Below the pieces are notes generated by a model. It was not told where the DNA came from and did not search any database. It saw nothing but the letters and a program-made list of their open reading frames with translations. Below are positions 1 through 8,632 of a DNA stretch of 64,000 nucleotides, piece after piece. This DNA comes from Mesorhizobium tamadayense (lineage in GTDB: Bacteria; Pseudomonadota; Alphaproteobacteria; Rhizobiales; Rhizobiaceae), in assembly GCF_003863365.1 (NCBI RefSeq), contig NZ_RQXT01000010.1:62001-126000 (forward strand), in the 5' to 3' direction. A program made the translations under genes and the position numbers. The number at the start of each line of letters is the position of its first letter. Position 1 is the first letter of the stretch.

Positions 1-847
1 CGCCGGCTATTCGATCGCCGGCGTCAATGAGTTCGACGAGCTGATCGACGACATCTACCATTTCTCGGAGCGGCAGGGCCTGGAGATCGACACGCTGATC
101 CACGAAGAGGGCGCCGGCCAGCTCGAGATCAACCTGCGCCACGGCGATCCGATCGAGCTCGCCGACCAGGTCTTCATGTTCAAGCGCACGATCCGCGAAG
201 CGGCGCTGAAGCACGAAATCTATGCGACCTTCATGGCCAAGCCCATCCAGGGCCAGCCCGGCTCGGCCATGCATATCCACCAGTCGGTCATCAACAAGAG
301 GACCGGCAGGAACATCTTTTCCGCCGAGGACGGCTCGGAGACCGAAAACTTCTTCCATTTCATCGGCGGCATGCAGAAACATGTGCCGAACGCCCTGGTG
401 ATGCTGGCGCCCTATGTCAATTCCTACCGCCGGCTGACCCAGGCGGCCTCGGCGCCGGTCAACAACAAATGGGGCTATGACAACCGCACGACGGCCTTCC
501 GCGTGCCGCGATCCGATCCGGCGGCGCGGCGTGTCGAAAACCGCATCCCGTCTTCCGACGCCAACCCGTATCTGGCGCTCGCCGCCTCACTTGCCTGCGG
601 GCTGATCGGCATGAACAACAAGATCAAGGCGGAGCCGCCGGTGCTGACGAGCGCCAACGAAGACGAGATCGACCTGCCGCGCAGCCTGCTCGAGGCCGTC
701 GACCTGTTCGAGGCGGACAAGGAACTGTGCGCTATCCTCGGCAAGTCCTTCGCCGCCACTTATGCCGCGATCAAACGGGCCGAGTTCGAGACCTTCATGG
801 AAGTGATCAGCCCGTGGGAGCGGGAGTATTTGTTGTTGAATGTGTGA
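1..847 (+). CDS. puuA: Glutamine synthetase family protein, 3' part (gamma-glutamylputrescine synthetase-like)
   Basis: The reading frame is open from the window edge (first full codon at position 2) to the TGA at 845-847, so the 5' end lies outside. About 281 residues are visible and they cover most of the catalytic domain. They include HEEGAGQLEINL, the GSAMHIHQS segment that carries metal and glutamate ligands, the NRTTAFRVP loop and a RRVENRIPSSDANPYLALAA segment typical of the GlnA/PuuA superfamily. The family ligates an amine or ammonia to glutamate using ATP. The next gene is a PuuB-like FAD oxidase, which favours gamma-glutamylputrescine synthetase over a housekeeping glutamine synthetase. 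That assignment rests on context and on the non-GlnA-I look of the C-terminus; substrate specificity cannot be read from the sequence. Confidence 0.8.
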   Translation, partial: AGYSIAGVNEFDELIDDIYHFSERQGLEIDTLIHEEGAGQLEINLRHGDPIELADQVFMFKRTIREAALKHEIYATFMAKPIQGQPGSAMHIHQSVINKRTGRNIFSAEDGSETENFFHFIGGMQKHVPNALVMLAPYVNSYRRLTQAASAPVNNKWGYDNRTTAFRVPRSDPAARRVENRIPSSDANPYLALAASLACGLIGMNNKIKAEPPVLTSANEDEIDLPRSLLEAVDLFEADKELCAILGKSFAATYAAIKRAEFETFMEVISPWEREYLLLNV

Positions 848-863
848 GTGGCGACTTCGTCGC

Positions 864-957
864 GTGAATGGTGAATGGTGAATGGGAGTAGTTTCATACT
901 GGACGGGTGAACGCAGCTAGCGCGCTTTCGCAAAGCCATTCACTATTCACCATTCAC
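864..957. repeat. Inverted repeat with GTGAATG-type arms
   Basis: Two 21-bp arms, 864-884 and 937-957, are inverted copies with one mismatch. Each is itself made of three tandem GTGAATG-like heptamers. They flank a 52-bp spacer between the puuA-like and puuB-like genes; the right arm ends 10 bp before the puuB-like start codon. The unit resembles short interspersed repeats I recall from rhizobial genomes. If transcribed it could form a long hairpin between the two genes. Confidence 0.75.
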
Positions 958-967
958 TGGCGTTCCT

Positions 968-2254
968 ATGCCCTACCAATCCCCCATCTCCCCCGGCCGT
1001 TCCTGGTATGAGGATACGGTCGGCCCTCGGCCTGAGTACCCGGCACTCGACGGCGATCGCCAATGCGATGTCGTCATTATAGGCGGTGGCTTCACCGGCC
1101 TTTCGGCGGCGGCGCATCTCGCCAAGGCCGGCACGAATGTCGTGCTGATCGACGCGCACCGTTTTGGCGACGGCGCATCCGGGCGCAATGGCGGCCAGCT
1201 CGGCACAGGCCAGCGCGCCTGGGCCGAAGAACTGGAGGCCGAATATGGTATCTCTCGCGCCAAGGCGCTGTTCGATCTGGCGGAGGAGGCCAAGACGCAT
1301 CTTCTCGATTTCGCGGCCGCCAACCGGATCGAGATCGACTACATGCCGGGCCAGCTGTCGGTGGCGCATAAAAGGCGGTATGTCGACGACTACAAGGCCC
1401 ATGCCGAGATCATGGCGAGCCGCTTCGGCTATCCGCACATCTCGTTCATGGATGCCAACGAGACCGCCGAACGGATAGGCTCGACGCGCTATTTCGTCGG
1501 CACGCGCGACACCGGCACCGGGCATATCCACCCGTTGAAGCTGGTGATCGGCACGGCAAAAGTGGCTGCCGCGGCCGGCGCGCATCTGTTCGAGCGGACG
1601 CCCTCGACCGGCATCACTTGCGGCGGCGGCAAGGTCAGGGTCACTACCCCCAAAGGCACGATATCGGCCGAGAAATGTCTCATCGCCGTCAATGCCTATG
1701 GTGGGAATCTGGAGCCGGTGAGCGCGGCGCATATCATGCCGATCGGCTCCTTTATCGGCGCTACCGTGCCGCTGGGCCCTGATTCGAAAGTTTTGCCTGG
1801 CGGCGAGGCGGTGGACGATTCCCGCTTCGTCGTGCGCTACTTCCGCAAGTCGAAGGACGGCCGGCTTTTGTTCGGCGGCCGCGAGATCTACGCCGTCAAC
1901 GATCCGAAGGACATCCATATCCACATCCGCCGGCAGATCGCCGAGCTCTATCCGGACCTCAAGGATGTCGAGATCACGCATGGCTGGGGCGGCTATGTCG
2001 GCATTACCGTGCCGAGGAAACCGTTCGTGCGCGAGGTGATGCCGAAGGTGATTTCGATAGGCGGCTATTCCGGCCATGGCGTCATGCTGTCCAACTTCTT
2101 CGGCAAGCTTTATGCCGAGACGGTCGCCGGCAACCGCGACCGGCTGAAGCTGATCGAGGACCTGAAGATTCCGCCCTTCCCCGGTGGCCGGCGCCTTCGC
2201 ACGCCGCTGCTCTTTCTGGCGCTCAACTGGTTCGCGCTGCGTGACAGGATCTGA
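968..2254 (+). CDS. puuB: FAD-dependent oxidoreductase, PuuB-like (gamma-glutamylputrescine oxidase)
   Basis: A 428-residue DAO-family flavoprotein. The N-terminal Rossmann motif VVIIGGGFTGLSAA (about residues 34-47) binds FAD; an acidic residue-containing strand (VVLIDAHRFGDGASGRNGGQ) follows, as in glycine oxidase and PuuB. The C-terminal GGYSGHGVMLSN segment is the second FAD-contact region of the family. PuuB oxidises gamma-glutamylputrescine to the aldehyde with release of ammonia and peroxide. The position directly behind a PuuA-like gene supports this substrate, but other gamma-glutamylated amines are possible. ATG start; no strong ribosome binding site is visible because the repeat at 937-957 occupies the leader. 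Confidence 0.8.
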   Translation: MPYQSPISPGRSWYEDTVGPRPEYPALDGDRQCDVVIIGGGFTGLSAAAHLAKAGTNVVLIDAHRFGDGASGRNGGQLGTGQRAWAEELEAEYGISRAKALFDLAEEAKTHLLDFAAANRIEIDYMPGQLSVAHKRRYVDDYKAHAEIMASRFGYPHISFMDANETAERIGSTRYFVGTRDTGTGHIHPLKLVIGTAKVAAAAGAHLFERTPSTGITCGGGKVRVTTPKGTISAEKCLIAVNAYGGNLEPVSAAHIMPIGSFIGATVPLGPDSKVLPGGEAVDDSRFVVRYFRKSKDGRLLFGGREIYAVNDPKDIHIHIRRQIAELYPDLKDVEITHGWGGYVGITVPRKPFVREVMPKVISIGGYSGHGVMLSNFFGKLYAETVAGNRDRLKLIEDLKIPPFPGGRRLRTPLLFLALNWFALRDRI

Positions 2255-2511
2255 AACCGGACCTCTGCAGAAGCTGTTGATACGACAAGTCCGGTTCCCC
2301 TACGTCACGTTGCAGAATCCTTAACGAACGCGCAGAATTTCGAAAAAAGGCGCAGTGATGCCATAATCAGCGGCAAAAGATGCCGGTTCTGGGCTGTCAA
2401 CGGGGACTTCTGCGGGCCTGCCCGCCTAATGTTTTGGGACCGATGCCGATCACCGCCGGACTTCCGGCACCGATCGAAAGAACGTCGGCCCACCTATTGG
2501 AGGTGGTGAGA

Positions 2512-3408
2512 GTGTACGAGCCCTTCAGTTTCGGTGCGCCGGAACGACGGCGCTTTGCAGTGCAGTTCGGCTATGACATGCGGCCCTCGTTCTGGCAGGG
2601 CTTGCGGTCGAACGCGCATCTGGTGATCGCGGCCGTCGGTACCGCGGCGCTGCTTGGCGTGGCGGCGGTGGCGCTTTGGCTGGCCCTGCCGGCCAACGAG
2701 CGGCAGGCGATCGCGAAATCGGAGCAGACCGTGCCCGCGATCCCAGTCAAGACGAAGAAAATCGCCCAGGCAGCGGCGAGCGCTGTCAGTGTCGCCGCCG
2801 CGCCGCTGGCCGCGCGCAAGGCCGACGCGGTTTCGCCCGTCACCGCCACCCGCGAAGCCGCCATCCCGGCGCTGGCGTCCAACAACCCGCGTTGGAACGG
2901 CACGGGTGATGAGCCTGCGCCTGCCGCGGCAGAGGCGTCATCCACTCAGGCTGCGGAGAAGCCGCCGACGCAGAACGACAAGCCAGCCGCTGCCGCCTTC
3001 GCCGAATCCGTGTCGGGGAACGATGCTTCGGCCGCCTTGTCCGAGGTCGCGGCTCCCCCGCCGGCAGCCGGCCAATCGGCAAATGCGAAAAAGCCGGACG
3101 ACAAGATGGATGGCGCCCAGACCGCCGCCATACCGGACGCGAAGCCGCAGGTTCCCGAGGACCAGCCGGCGGCAACGGGGGACGCGGCCCAGGACAAGCC
3201 GAAGCCTCAGAAGGTCAGCGCCGGCGCCAATGGACGCATCCTGAGGGCAGTGACCATGCGCACCGGCCCGAAGAAGGGCGCCGCTGCCATCATCACCTTG
3301 CCCGCCAAGTCATCCGTGCAGGTGATGAGCTGTAAGAAATGGTGCGAGATCGTCTATAACGGCAAGCACGGCTGGGTCTACAAGAGCTACGTCAAGACCG
3401 GCGCCTGA
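2512..3408 (+). CDS. Membrane-anchored protein with C-terminal bacterial SH3 domain
   Basis: The GTG at 2512 is chosen because GGAGGT at 2499-2504 is ideally spaced from it; an in-frame ATG further upstream at 2380 has no such site. The product has 298 residues: a short cytoplasmic head, one transmembrane segment (about residues 30-50, AHLVIAAVGTAALLGVAAV), a long Ala/Pro/Lys-rich disordered linker, and a C-terminal SH3b domain (about 240-298). The SH3b domain contains GRILRAVTMRTGPKKGA and KWCEIVYNGKHGWVYKSYV. Such proteins are usually envelope proteins that bind peptidoglycan or partner proteins. The function in this strain is unknown. Confidence 0.75.
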   Translation: MYEPFSFGAPERRRFAVQFGYDMRPSFWQGLRSNAHLVIAAVGTAALLGVAAVALWLALPANERQAIAKSEQTVPAIPVKTKKIAQAAASAVSVAAAPLAARKADAVSPVTATREAAIPALASNNPRWNGTGDEPAPAAAEASSTQAAEKPPTQNDKPAAAAFAESVSGNDASAALSEVAAPPPAAGQSANAKKPDDKMDGAQTAAIPDAKPQVPEDQPAATGDAAQDKPKPQKVSAGANGRILRAVTMRTGPKKGAAAIITLPAKSSVQVMSCKKWCEIVYNGKHGWVYKSYVKTGA

Positions 3409-3453
3409 TACAGGCGATTTTGTTGGCGCCCCGCAGCCGCCGCGCCCGTCAAT

Positions 3454-4200
3454 TCAGATGCAGCGCCCGCCGTCGACCTCTAGCGCCACGCCGGTGATGA
3501 AGGCGGCTTCGTCCGATGCGAGCCAGAGCGCCGCATTGGCGATGTCGAGCGGCGTCGAGAGGCGGCCGAGCGGGATCGAGGCGCGGAACTTCTCGCGGAT
3601 CTCCGGCGTGTCGGCGCCCATGAACTTCTCCAGCATGCCGGTTTCGCCCGCGACCGGGCAGAGGCAATTGACGCGGATGTTTTTTGGCGCGAGCTCGACC
3701 GCCATCGACTTGGTGGCGGTGATCGCCCATCCCTTGGAGGCATTGTACCAGGTCAGGCCCGGCCGCGGCCTGATGCCGGCCGTCGAGGCCGTGGTCAGGA
3801 TGACGCCGCCGCCCTGCCGGTCCATGATCGGCACGACCGCAAGTGCGGCATGATAGATCGCCTTCATGTTGACGGCGGTGATCAGGTCGAATGTTTCCTC
3901 GTCGACGCCGAGCATGTCGCCGTTGCGGTGGGTGAAACCGGCATTGTTGACCATGATGTCGACGCGGCCGAAGGCGCTCTTGGCGGCATAGACCATCTCG
4001 TCAAATTCGGAGCGCAGCGAGACGTCGGTCTGGGTCCAGATCGCGCTGCCGCCGATTTGCTCCGCCACGCGCTCGGCGCCCTTGGCGTTGAGGTCGGCGA
4101 CGACGACGCGCGCGCCCTCTTCAGCGAAGCGCTTCGCAATGCCCTCGCCGAAGCCCGACGCCGCGCCGGTGATGATGGCGACCTTGTTTTGAAGACGCAT
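3454..4200 (-). CDS. SDR-family NAD(P)-dependent oxidoreductase
   Basis: A 248-residue classical short-chain dehydrogenase. It has the cofactor motif TGAASGFG (residues 11-18), the NNAG motif (in MVNNAGFTH), the catalytic Ser within TTASTAGIRP, the YxxxK pair in YNASKGWA, and a C-terminal LEVDGGRCI tail. The start at 4200 gives the usual family N-terminus (MRLQNKVAIITG); in-frame ATGs at 4215 and 4266 would only add an unsupported extension. The substrate cannot be deduced; the family resembles glucose/3-ketoacyl dehydrogenases. It is divergent from zwf. Confidence 0.85.
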   Translation of the reverse strand: MRLQNKVAIITGAASGFGEGIAKRFAEEGARVVVADLNAKGAERVAEQIGGSAIWTQTDVSLRSEFDEMVYAAKSAFGRVDIMVNNAGFTHRNGDMLGVDEETFDLITAVNMKAIYHAALAVVPIMDRQGGGVILTTASTAGIRPRPGLTWYNASKGWAITATKSMAVELAPKNIRVNCLCPVAGETGMLEKFMGADTPEIREKFRASIPLGRLSTPLDIANAALWLASDEAAFITGVALEVDGGRCI

Positions 4201-4368
4201 TGTTTTCCCACTCATTGCGACCATCCCGGACTTTTTGAGGTGAACAGCCGCCGCACCGGCCGCCATTTCCCTTAGCTTTCGTCACATTCACGTTCTATGT
4301 TGCAGATGCGAACGCTGCCGGAAGCCATCGCTTGCCGACAAGCCTCCGGGTGGCGCCAGTGTCAAGGG

Positions 4369-4416
4369 CACATCAAAGGACCCAATCAATTCCCAGCGAT
4401 TGGGTCCTTTGATGTG
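4369..4416. promoter_or_regulatory. 19-bp perfect inverted repeat upstream of zwf
   Basis: Arms 4369-4387 and 4398-4416 are exact reverse complements (19 bp each) separated by a 10-nt loop. The element lies in the 296-bp region between the divergent SDR gene and zwf, about 80 bp before the zwf start. No T-run follows on either strand, so it is not a standard terminator. It could be an operator, an RNA hairpin in the zwf leader, or a copy of an interspersed repeat. Confidence 0.7.
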
Positions 4417-4432
4417 ACACCATGGCACTGGA

Positions 4433-4444
4433 CGATTTAAATCG
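4433..4444. promoter_or_regulatory. Short AT-centred palindrome in zwf leader
   Basis: CGATTTAAATCG is a perfect 12-bp palindrome located 17 bp after the large inverted repeat and 52 bp before the zwf start at 4497. The position suits a transcription-factor site for the Entner-Doudoroff operon. No known rhizobial regulator consensus is claimed. Confidence 0.35.
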
Positions 4445-4496
4445 ATTAGAATATATCAGCCCCGCTACCGGCGAGCGGCACCAAACCGGACTGACC

Positions 4497-5966
4497 ATGA
4501 CCAGCCAGATCATCCCCGTCGACCCATTCGACTTCATCATCTTCGGCGGCACCGGCGACCTGTCGGAACGCAAGCTTCTGCCCTCCCTCTACTATCGCCA
4601 GTGCGACCACCAGTTCTCCGAGCCGACGCGCATCATCGGCACGTCACGCGCGAAGATGACCGACACCGAGTTCCAGACCTTCGCCAAGCAGGCGATATCG
4701 CGGCATGTGAAGCCGGCCGATATCGACGCCAAGGAGCTGGACACGTTTCTTGCTCGCCTTTCCTACGTTTCGGCCGATGCGACCAGCGGCGCGGGTTTCG
4801 ACAAGCTCAAGAAGGCGGTCGGCGACAGCGACCGCATCCGCGCCTTCTACCTCGCAGTGGCACCGGCGCTGTTCGGCGACATCTCGCACCAGCTCAAAGA
4901 GCACAAGCTGATCACGCCGAACTCGCGCATCGTGCTGGAGAAGCCGATCGGGCGGGATCTCACCTCGGCGCAGGCGCTCAACGACGCGGTGGGCGATGAT
5001 TTCCACGAAAGCCAGATCTTCCGCATCGATCACTATCTCGGCAAGGAAACGGTGCAGAACCTGATGGCGCTGCGCTTTGCCAATGCGCTCTACGAGCCGT
5101 TGTGGAACTCCGCCCAAATCGATCATGTGCAGATCACTGTGGCCGAGACCGTGGGTCTAGAGGACCGCGTCACCTACTATGACAAGGCAGGCGCGCTGCG
5201 CGACATGGTGCAGAACCACATCCTGCAGCTGCTTTGCCTGGTTGCCATGGAAACGCCGTCTTCGATGGACGCGGACGCCGTGCGCGACGAGAAGCTGAAG
5301 GTGCTGAGGGCATTGAAGCGCATCAACGGCAACGAGGCGCCCAAGCACACGGTGCGCGGCCAGTATCGCGCTGGTGCTTCCGCCGGCGGAGCCGTCAAAG
5401 GCTATGTCGAGGAGTTGGGCAAGAGCAGCGACACGGAAACCTTCGTCGCCGTCAAGGCCGAGATCGGCAACTGGCGTTGGGCCGGCGTTCCCTTCTATCT
5501 TCGGACCGGCAAGCGGCTGGCAACGCGCGTCTCTGAAATAGTCATCGAGTTCAAGCCGATCCCCTATTCGATCTTCGGCGATAGCGCCGGGCCGATCTTC
5601 GCCAACCAACTGGTCATCCGGCTGCAGCCCGACGAAGGCGTCAAGCAATACATCATGATCAAGGATCCAGGGCCGGGCGGCATGCGGCTGCGCCAGATCT
5701 CGCTCGACATGAGCTTCGCACAGTCCTTCAACAGCCGCGCGCCGGACGCCTATGAGCGGCTGATCATGGATGTGGTGCGCGGCAACCAGACGCTGTTCAT
5801 GCGCCGCGACGAGGTCGAAGCGGCCTGGAAGTGGATCGATCCGATCCAGAACGCCTGGGAAAGCGCCAGGCAGGAAGCGCAGGGCTACACGGCCGGCACC
5901 TGGGGGCCTTCGGCCTCCATCGCGCTCATCGAACGTGACGGACGGACATGGCACGAGAGCAACTGA
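4497..5966 (+). CDS. zwf: Glucose-6-phosphate 1-dehydrogenase
   Basis: A 489-residue enzyme that oxidises glucose 6-phosphate to 6-phosphogluconolactone with NADP(+), the first step of the Entner-Doudoroff and oxidative pentose phosphate routes. Visible motifs: the coenzyme-binding GGTGDLSERK near residue 17 and the substrate/catalytic signature RIDHYLGKE (residues 176-184). Length matches rhizobial Zwf if translation begins at 4497; an in-frame ATG at 4422 would add 25 residues not seen in the family and would run through the upstream palindrome. The gene overlaps pgl by 19 bp and is followed by edd, making a three-gene operon. Confidence 0.95.
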   Translation: MTSQIIPVDPFDFIIFGGTGDLSERKLLPSLYYRQCDHQFSEPTRIIGTSRAKMTDTEFQTFAKQAISRHVKPADIDAKELDTFLARLSYVSADATSGAGFDKLKKAVGDSDRIRAFYLAVAPALFGDISHQLKEHKLITPNSRIVLEKPIGRDLTSAQALNDAVGDDFHESQIFRIDHYLGKETVQNLMALRFANALYEPLWNSAQIDHVQITVAETVGLEDRVTYYDKAGALRDMVQNHILQLLCLVAMETPSSMDADAVRDEKLKVLRALKRINGNEAPKHTVRGQYRAGASAGGAVKGYVEELGKSSDTETFVAVKAEIGNWRWAGVPFYLRTGKRLATRVSEIVIEFKPIPYSIFGDSAGPIFANQLVIRLQPDEGVKQYIMIKDPGPGGMRLRQISLDMSFAQSFNSRAPDAYERLIMDVVRGNQTLFMRRDEVEAAWKWIDPIQNAWESARQEAQGYTAGTWGPSASIALIERDGRTWHESN

Positions 5967-6664
5967 GCGACGCCGCTTACGCCTGGAACGGCTTTGCCGA
6001 CCGCCAGCAGCTGGCGGCCGCACTTGCCGGCCACGTCGCCGCCCGGTTGACCAAAGCGATCGCCGAGCGCGGCACGGCGCTGCTCGCGGTATCCGGCGGG
6101 ACGACGCCGGCAAGATTCTTCGCCGCGCTCTCCTTGATCCCAATCGCCTGGGACAAGGTCTCGGTAACGCTGGTCGACGAGCGTTTCGTGCCACCCACCT
6201 CGCCGCGCTCGAATGCCGGGCTGGTGGCGGCCAACCTGCTCCAGAACAAGGCCGCGGCAGCGCGCTTCGTGCCGCTTTACCATGAGGCGGCCAGCATCGA
6301 GAGCGCAGCCGCTTCGGACAGCGAGGCTCTGCAGTCATTGGCCTGGCCGCTGGATGTGGTGGTGCTCGGCATGGGCGCCGACGGCCACACGGCCTCCTTT
6401 TTTCCCGATGCCGACAATCTTGCCGTTTTGCTCGACCCGTCCTCTCAGCGGATCGTGCTGCCGGTGCATGCGCCGAGCGGCGGCGAGCCGCGGCTGACGC
6501 TGTCGATGGCGCGGATTATTGCCGCCGGGTGCATCGCGCTCCACATCGAAGGAGACGACAAGCGCATCGCCTTCGACGGCGCGATGGGAGCGGGCGTCAA
6601 GAAGCCCATCCGCAGAGTGCTCGAGGCAGCACCGATACCGGTAGAGGTGTTCTGGGCACCCTGA
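5948..6664 (+). CDS. pgl: 6-phosphogluconolactonase
   Basis: A 238-residue DevB/Pgl-type lactonase that hydrolyses 6-phosphogluconolactone to 6-phosphogluconate. It shows the [10 protein letters not shown] phosphate-binding loop, [11 protein letters not shown], and the [14 protein letters not shown] signature in the middle of the protein, all in family order. It starts inside the end of zwf (19-bp overlap), so translational coupling is likely. A GC-rich hairpin (6679-6714) lies between it and edd. Confidence 0.95.
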   Translation: MAREQLSDAAYAWNGFADRQQLAAALAGHVAARLTKAIAERGTALLAVSGGTTPARFFAALSLIPIAWDKVSVTLVDERFVPPTSPRSNAGLVAANLLQNKAAAARFVPLYHEAASIESAAASDSEALQSLAWPLDVVVLGMGADGHTASFFPDADNLAVLLDPSSQRIVLPVHAPSGGEPRLTLSMARIIAAGCIALHIEGDDKRIAFDGAMGAGVKKPIRRVLEAAPIPVEVFWAP

Positions 6665-6678
6665 TTTCACCAAGGAAC

Positions 6679-6714
6679 AGCCCCGGAGGCTGTGGGAGGA
6701 CATTTTCCGGGGCT
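6679..6714 (+). promoter_or_regulatory. Hairpin in pgl-edd spacer
   Basis: AGCCCCGGA (6679-6687) pairs perfectly with TCCGGGGCT (6706-6714) across an 18-nt loop. It ends just before the edd ribosome binding site (AAAGGA at 6717-6722). No U-tract follows, so an mRNA-stability or attenuation element is more likely than a terminator. Confidence 0.5.
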
Positions 6715-6728
6715 CGAAAGGACCGACC

Positions 6729-8552
6729 ATGACAGCCAGACGCGACATCGAAGCCATCACGGAACGCATCCGCCAGCGCTCGAAAGCCGGCCGCGAAGCC
6801 TATCTCGGCCGCATCGCGGAGGCATCCGGCCGCACCGCCAACCGCGCGGTGCTGTCCTGCGGCAATCTCGCGCACGGCTTTGCCGTCTGTAGCCCGTCGG
6901 AGAAGGTCGCGCTCGGCGGCGACCGTGTGCCGAACCTCGGCATCATCACCTCCTACAACGACATGCTGTCGGCGCATCAGCCCTTCGAGACGTTTCCGGC
7001 GCTGATCAAGGAAGCGGCGCGCGAGGCCGGCGGCATCGCGCAAGTCGCCGGCGGGGTGCCGGCGATGTGCGACGGCGTCACGCAAGGCCAGCCCGGCATG
7101 GAGCTGTCGCTGTTCTCGCGCGACGTGATCGCCATGGCGGCCGCGATCGGCCTCTCGCACAACATGTTCGACGCAGCCGTCTTCCTCGGCGTCTGCGACA
7201 AGATCGTGCCGGGGCTGGTGATCGCCGCGCTCACCTTCGGACACCTGCCGGCGGTCTTCATCCCGGCAGGACCGATGACCACGGGCATCCCGAACGACGA
7301 GAAGGCCAAGATTCGCCAACTCTATGCCGAGGGCAAGGTGGGGCGGGCCGAACTATTGGAGGCCGAGTCCAAATCCTATCACGGCCCGGGCACCTGCACC
7401 TTCTACGGCACCGCCAATTCCAACCAGATGCTGATGGAGATCATGGGCTTGCACACGCCCGGCGCCTCCTTCGTCAACCCCGGCACGCCATTGCGCGAGG
7501 CGCTGACCAGGGAAGCGGCCAAGCGCGCGCTGGCGATCACCGCGCTCGGCAACGCCTACACGCCGGTCGGGCGCATGATCGACGAGCGCTCGATCGTCAA
7601 CGGCGTGGTCGGCCTGCACGCCACCGGCGGCTCGACCAACCACACCATCCATCTGATCGCGATGGCCGCGGCAGCAGGCATCGCGCTCACCTGGCAGGAT
7701 ATTTCCGACCTGTCGGAAGCCGTGCCGCTGCTGGCGCGCGTTTACCCGAACGGGCTCGCCGACGTGAACCATTTCCACGCAGCCGGCGGGCTTGGCTTCC
7801 TGATCCGCGAGCTGCTCGACGAAGGCATCCTGCATGAGGACGTGCAGACGGTGTGGGGCGAAGGCCTGCGGCCCTATGCGGTCGAGGCCAGGCTCGGCGC
7901 CGACGGCAGCGTCGTGCGTGAAGCGGCACCACTGGAAAGCGGCGACGAGAAGGTGCTGGCGCCGTTCAAGAAGGCGTTCCAGCCGACCGGCGGCCTGAAG
8001 GTGCTTGCCGGCAATCTCGGCCATGCCGTCATCAAGACCTCGGCCGTCAAGCCCGAGCGGCGCATCATCGAGGCCCCAGCCAAGGTGTTCGACAGCCAGC
8101 AGGGGCTGAACGACGCCTTCAAGGCCGGCACGCTCACCGGCGACTTCGTCGCCGTCATCCGCTTCCAGGGGCCGAAGGCCAACGGCATGCCGGAGCTGCA
8201 CAAGCTGACCACGGTGCTCGGCATCCTGCAGGACCGCGGCCAGCGCGTCGCCCTGGTGACCGACGGGCGCATGTCCGGCGCCTCCGGCAAGGTGCCGGCG
8301 GCGATCCATGTGACGCCGGAAGCGGTCGAGGACGGACCGCTCGCCAGGATCCATGACGGCGACATCATCCGCCTCGACGCCGACGCCGGCACGCTGGAGG
8401 TGCTGGTGCCGGGCACGGAATTAGCGCTGCGCCGCACGGCTGATGCCGATCTCATCGGCAACGAGTTCGGCTTCGGCCGCGAGCTGTTTGCCGGCTTCCG
8501 GCAACTGGTCGGGCGCGCCGACCACGGTGCCGCCGCGTTCGGAATCGCCTGA
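6729..8552 (+). CDS. edd: Phosphogluconate dehydratase
   Basis: A 607-residue IlvD/Edd-family enzyme that dehydrates 6-phosphogluconate to 2-keto-3-deoxy-6-phosphogluconate, the committed Entner-Doudoroff step. The Fe-S cluster cysteines sit in the expected contexts: [22 protein letters not shown], and a [14 protein letters not shown] segment. The C-terminal [21 protein letters not shown] segment is the family hallmark. AAAGGA lies 6 bp before the ATG. It is the last gene of the zwf-pgl-edd operon; the aldolase gene eda is not adjacent and must lie elsewhere. Confidence 0.95.
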   Translation: MTARRDIEAITERIRQRSKAGREAYLGRIAEASGRTANRAVLSCGNLAHGFAVCSPSEKVALGGDRVPNLGIITSYNDMLSAHQPFETFPALIKEAAREAGGIAQVAGGVPAMCDGVTQGQPGMELSLFSRDVIAMAAAIGLSHNMFDAAVFLGVCDKIVPGLVIAALTFGHLPAVFIPAGPMTTGIPNDEKAKIRQLYAEGKVGRAELLEAESKSYHGPGTCTFYGTANSNQMLMEIMGLHTPGASFVNPGTPLREALTREAAKRALAITALGNAYTPVGRMIDERSIVNGVVGLHATGGSTNHTIHLIAMAAAAGIALTWQDISDLSEAVPLLARVYPNGLADVNHFHAAGGLGFLIRELLDEGILHEDVQTVWGEGLRPYAVEARLGADGSVVREAAPLESGDEKVLAPFKKAFQPTGGLKVLAGNLGHAVIKTSAVKPERRIIEAPAKVFDSQQGLNDAFKAGTLTGDFVAVIRFQGPKANGMPELHKLTTVLGILQDRGQRVALVTDGRMSGASGKVPAAIHVTPEAVEDGPLARIHDGDIIRLDADAGTLEVLVPGTELALRRTADADLIGNEFGFGRELFAGFRQLVGRADHGAAAFGIA

Positions 8553-8580
8553 CTTCTTCCCCAATGGGCAAGAAAAAGAG

Positions 8581-8609
8581 AAAAAGGGCGGCCCGGAGCC
8601 GCCCTTTTT
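8581..8609. terminator. Bidirectional rho-independent terminator
   Basis: AAAAAGGGCGGC (8581-8592) and GCCGCCCTTTTT (8598-8609) form a perfect 12-bp stem with a 5-nt loop, A-rich on the left and T-rich on the right. It sits 28 bp after edd and 23 bp beyond the stop of the convergent VWA gene, so it can end both transcripts. Confidence 0.9.
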
Positions 8610-8632
8610 CGTTCGTTCGCGCGCTGCGATGC

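Noticed and set aside
947..2077. A 376-codon minus-strand frame over the puuB-like gene
   Set aside because: Shadow of the real gene: Arg/His/Asp-rich, no domain, no separate promoter space.
2255..2296. AACCGGAC and GTCCGGTT after the puuB-like gene as a terminator
   Set aside because: Only 8 bp of stem with a 26-nt loop and no T-run, so not supported as a terminator.
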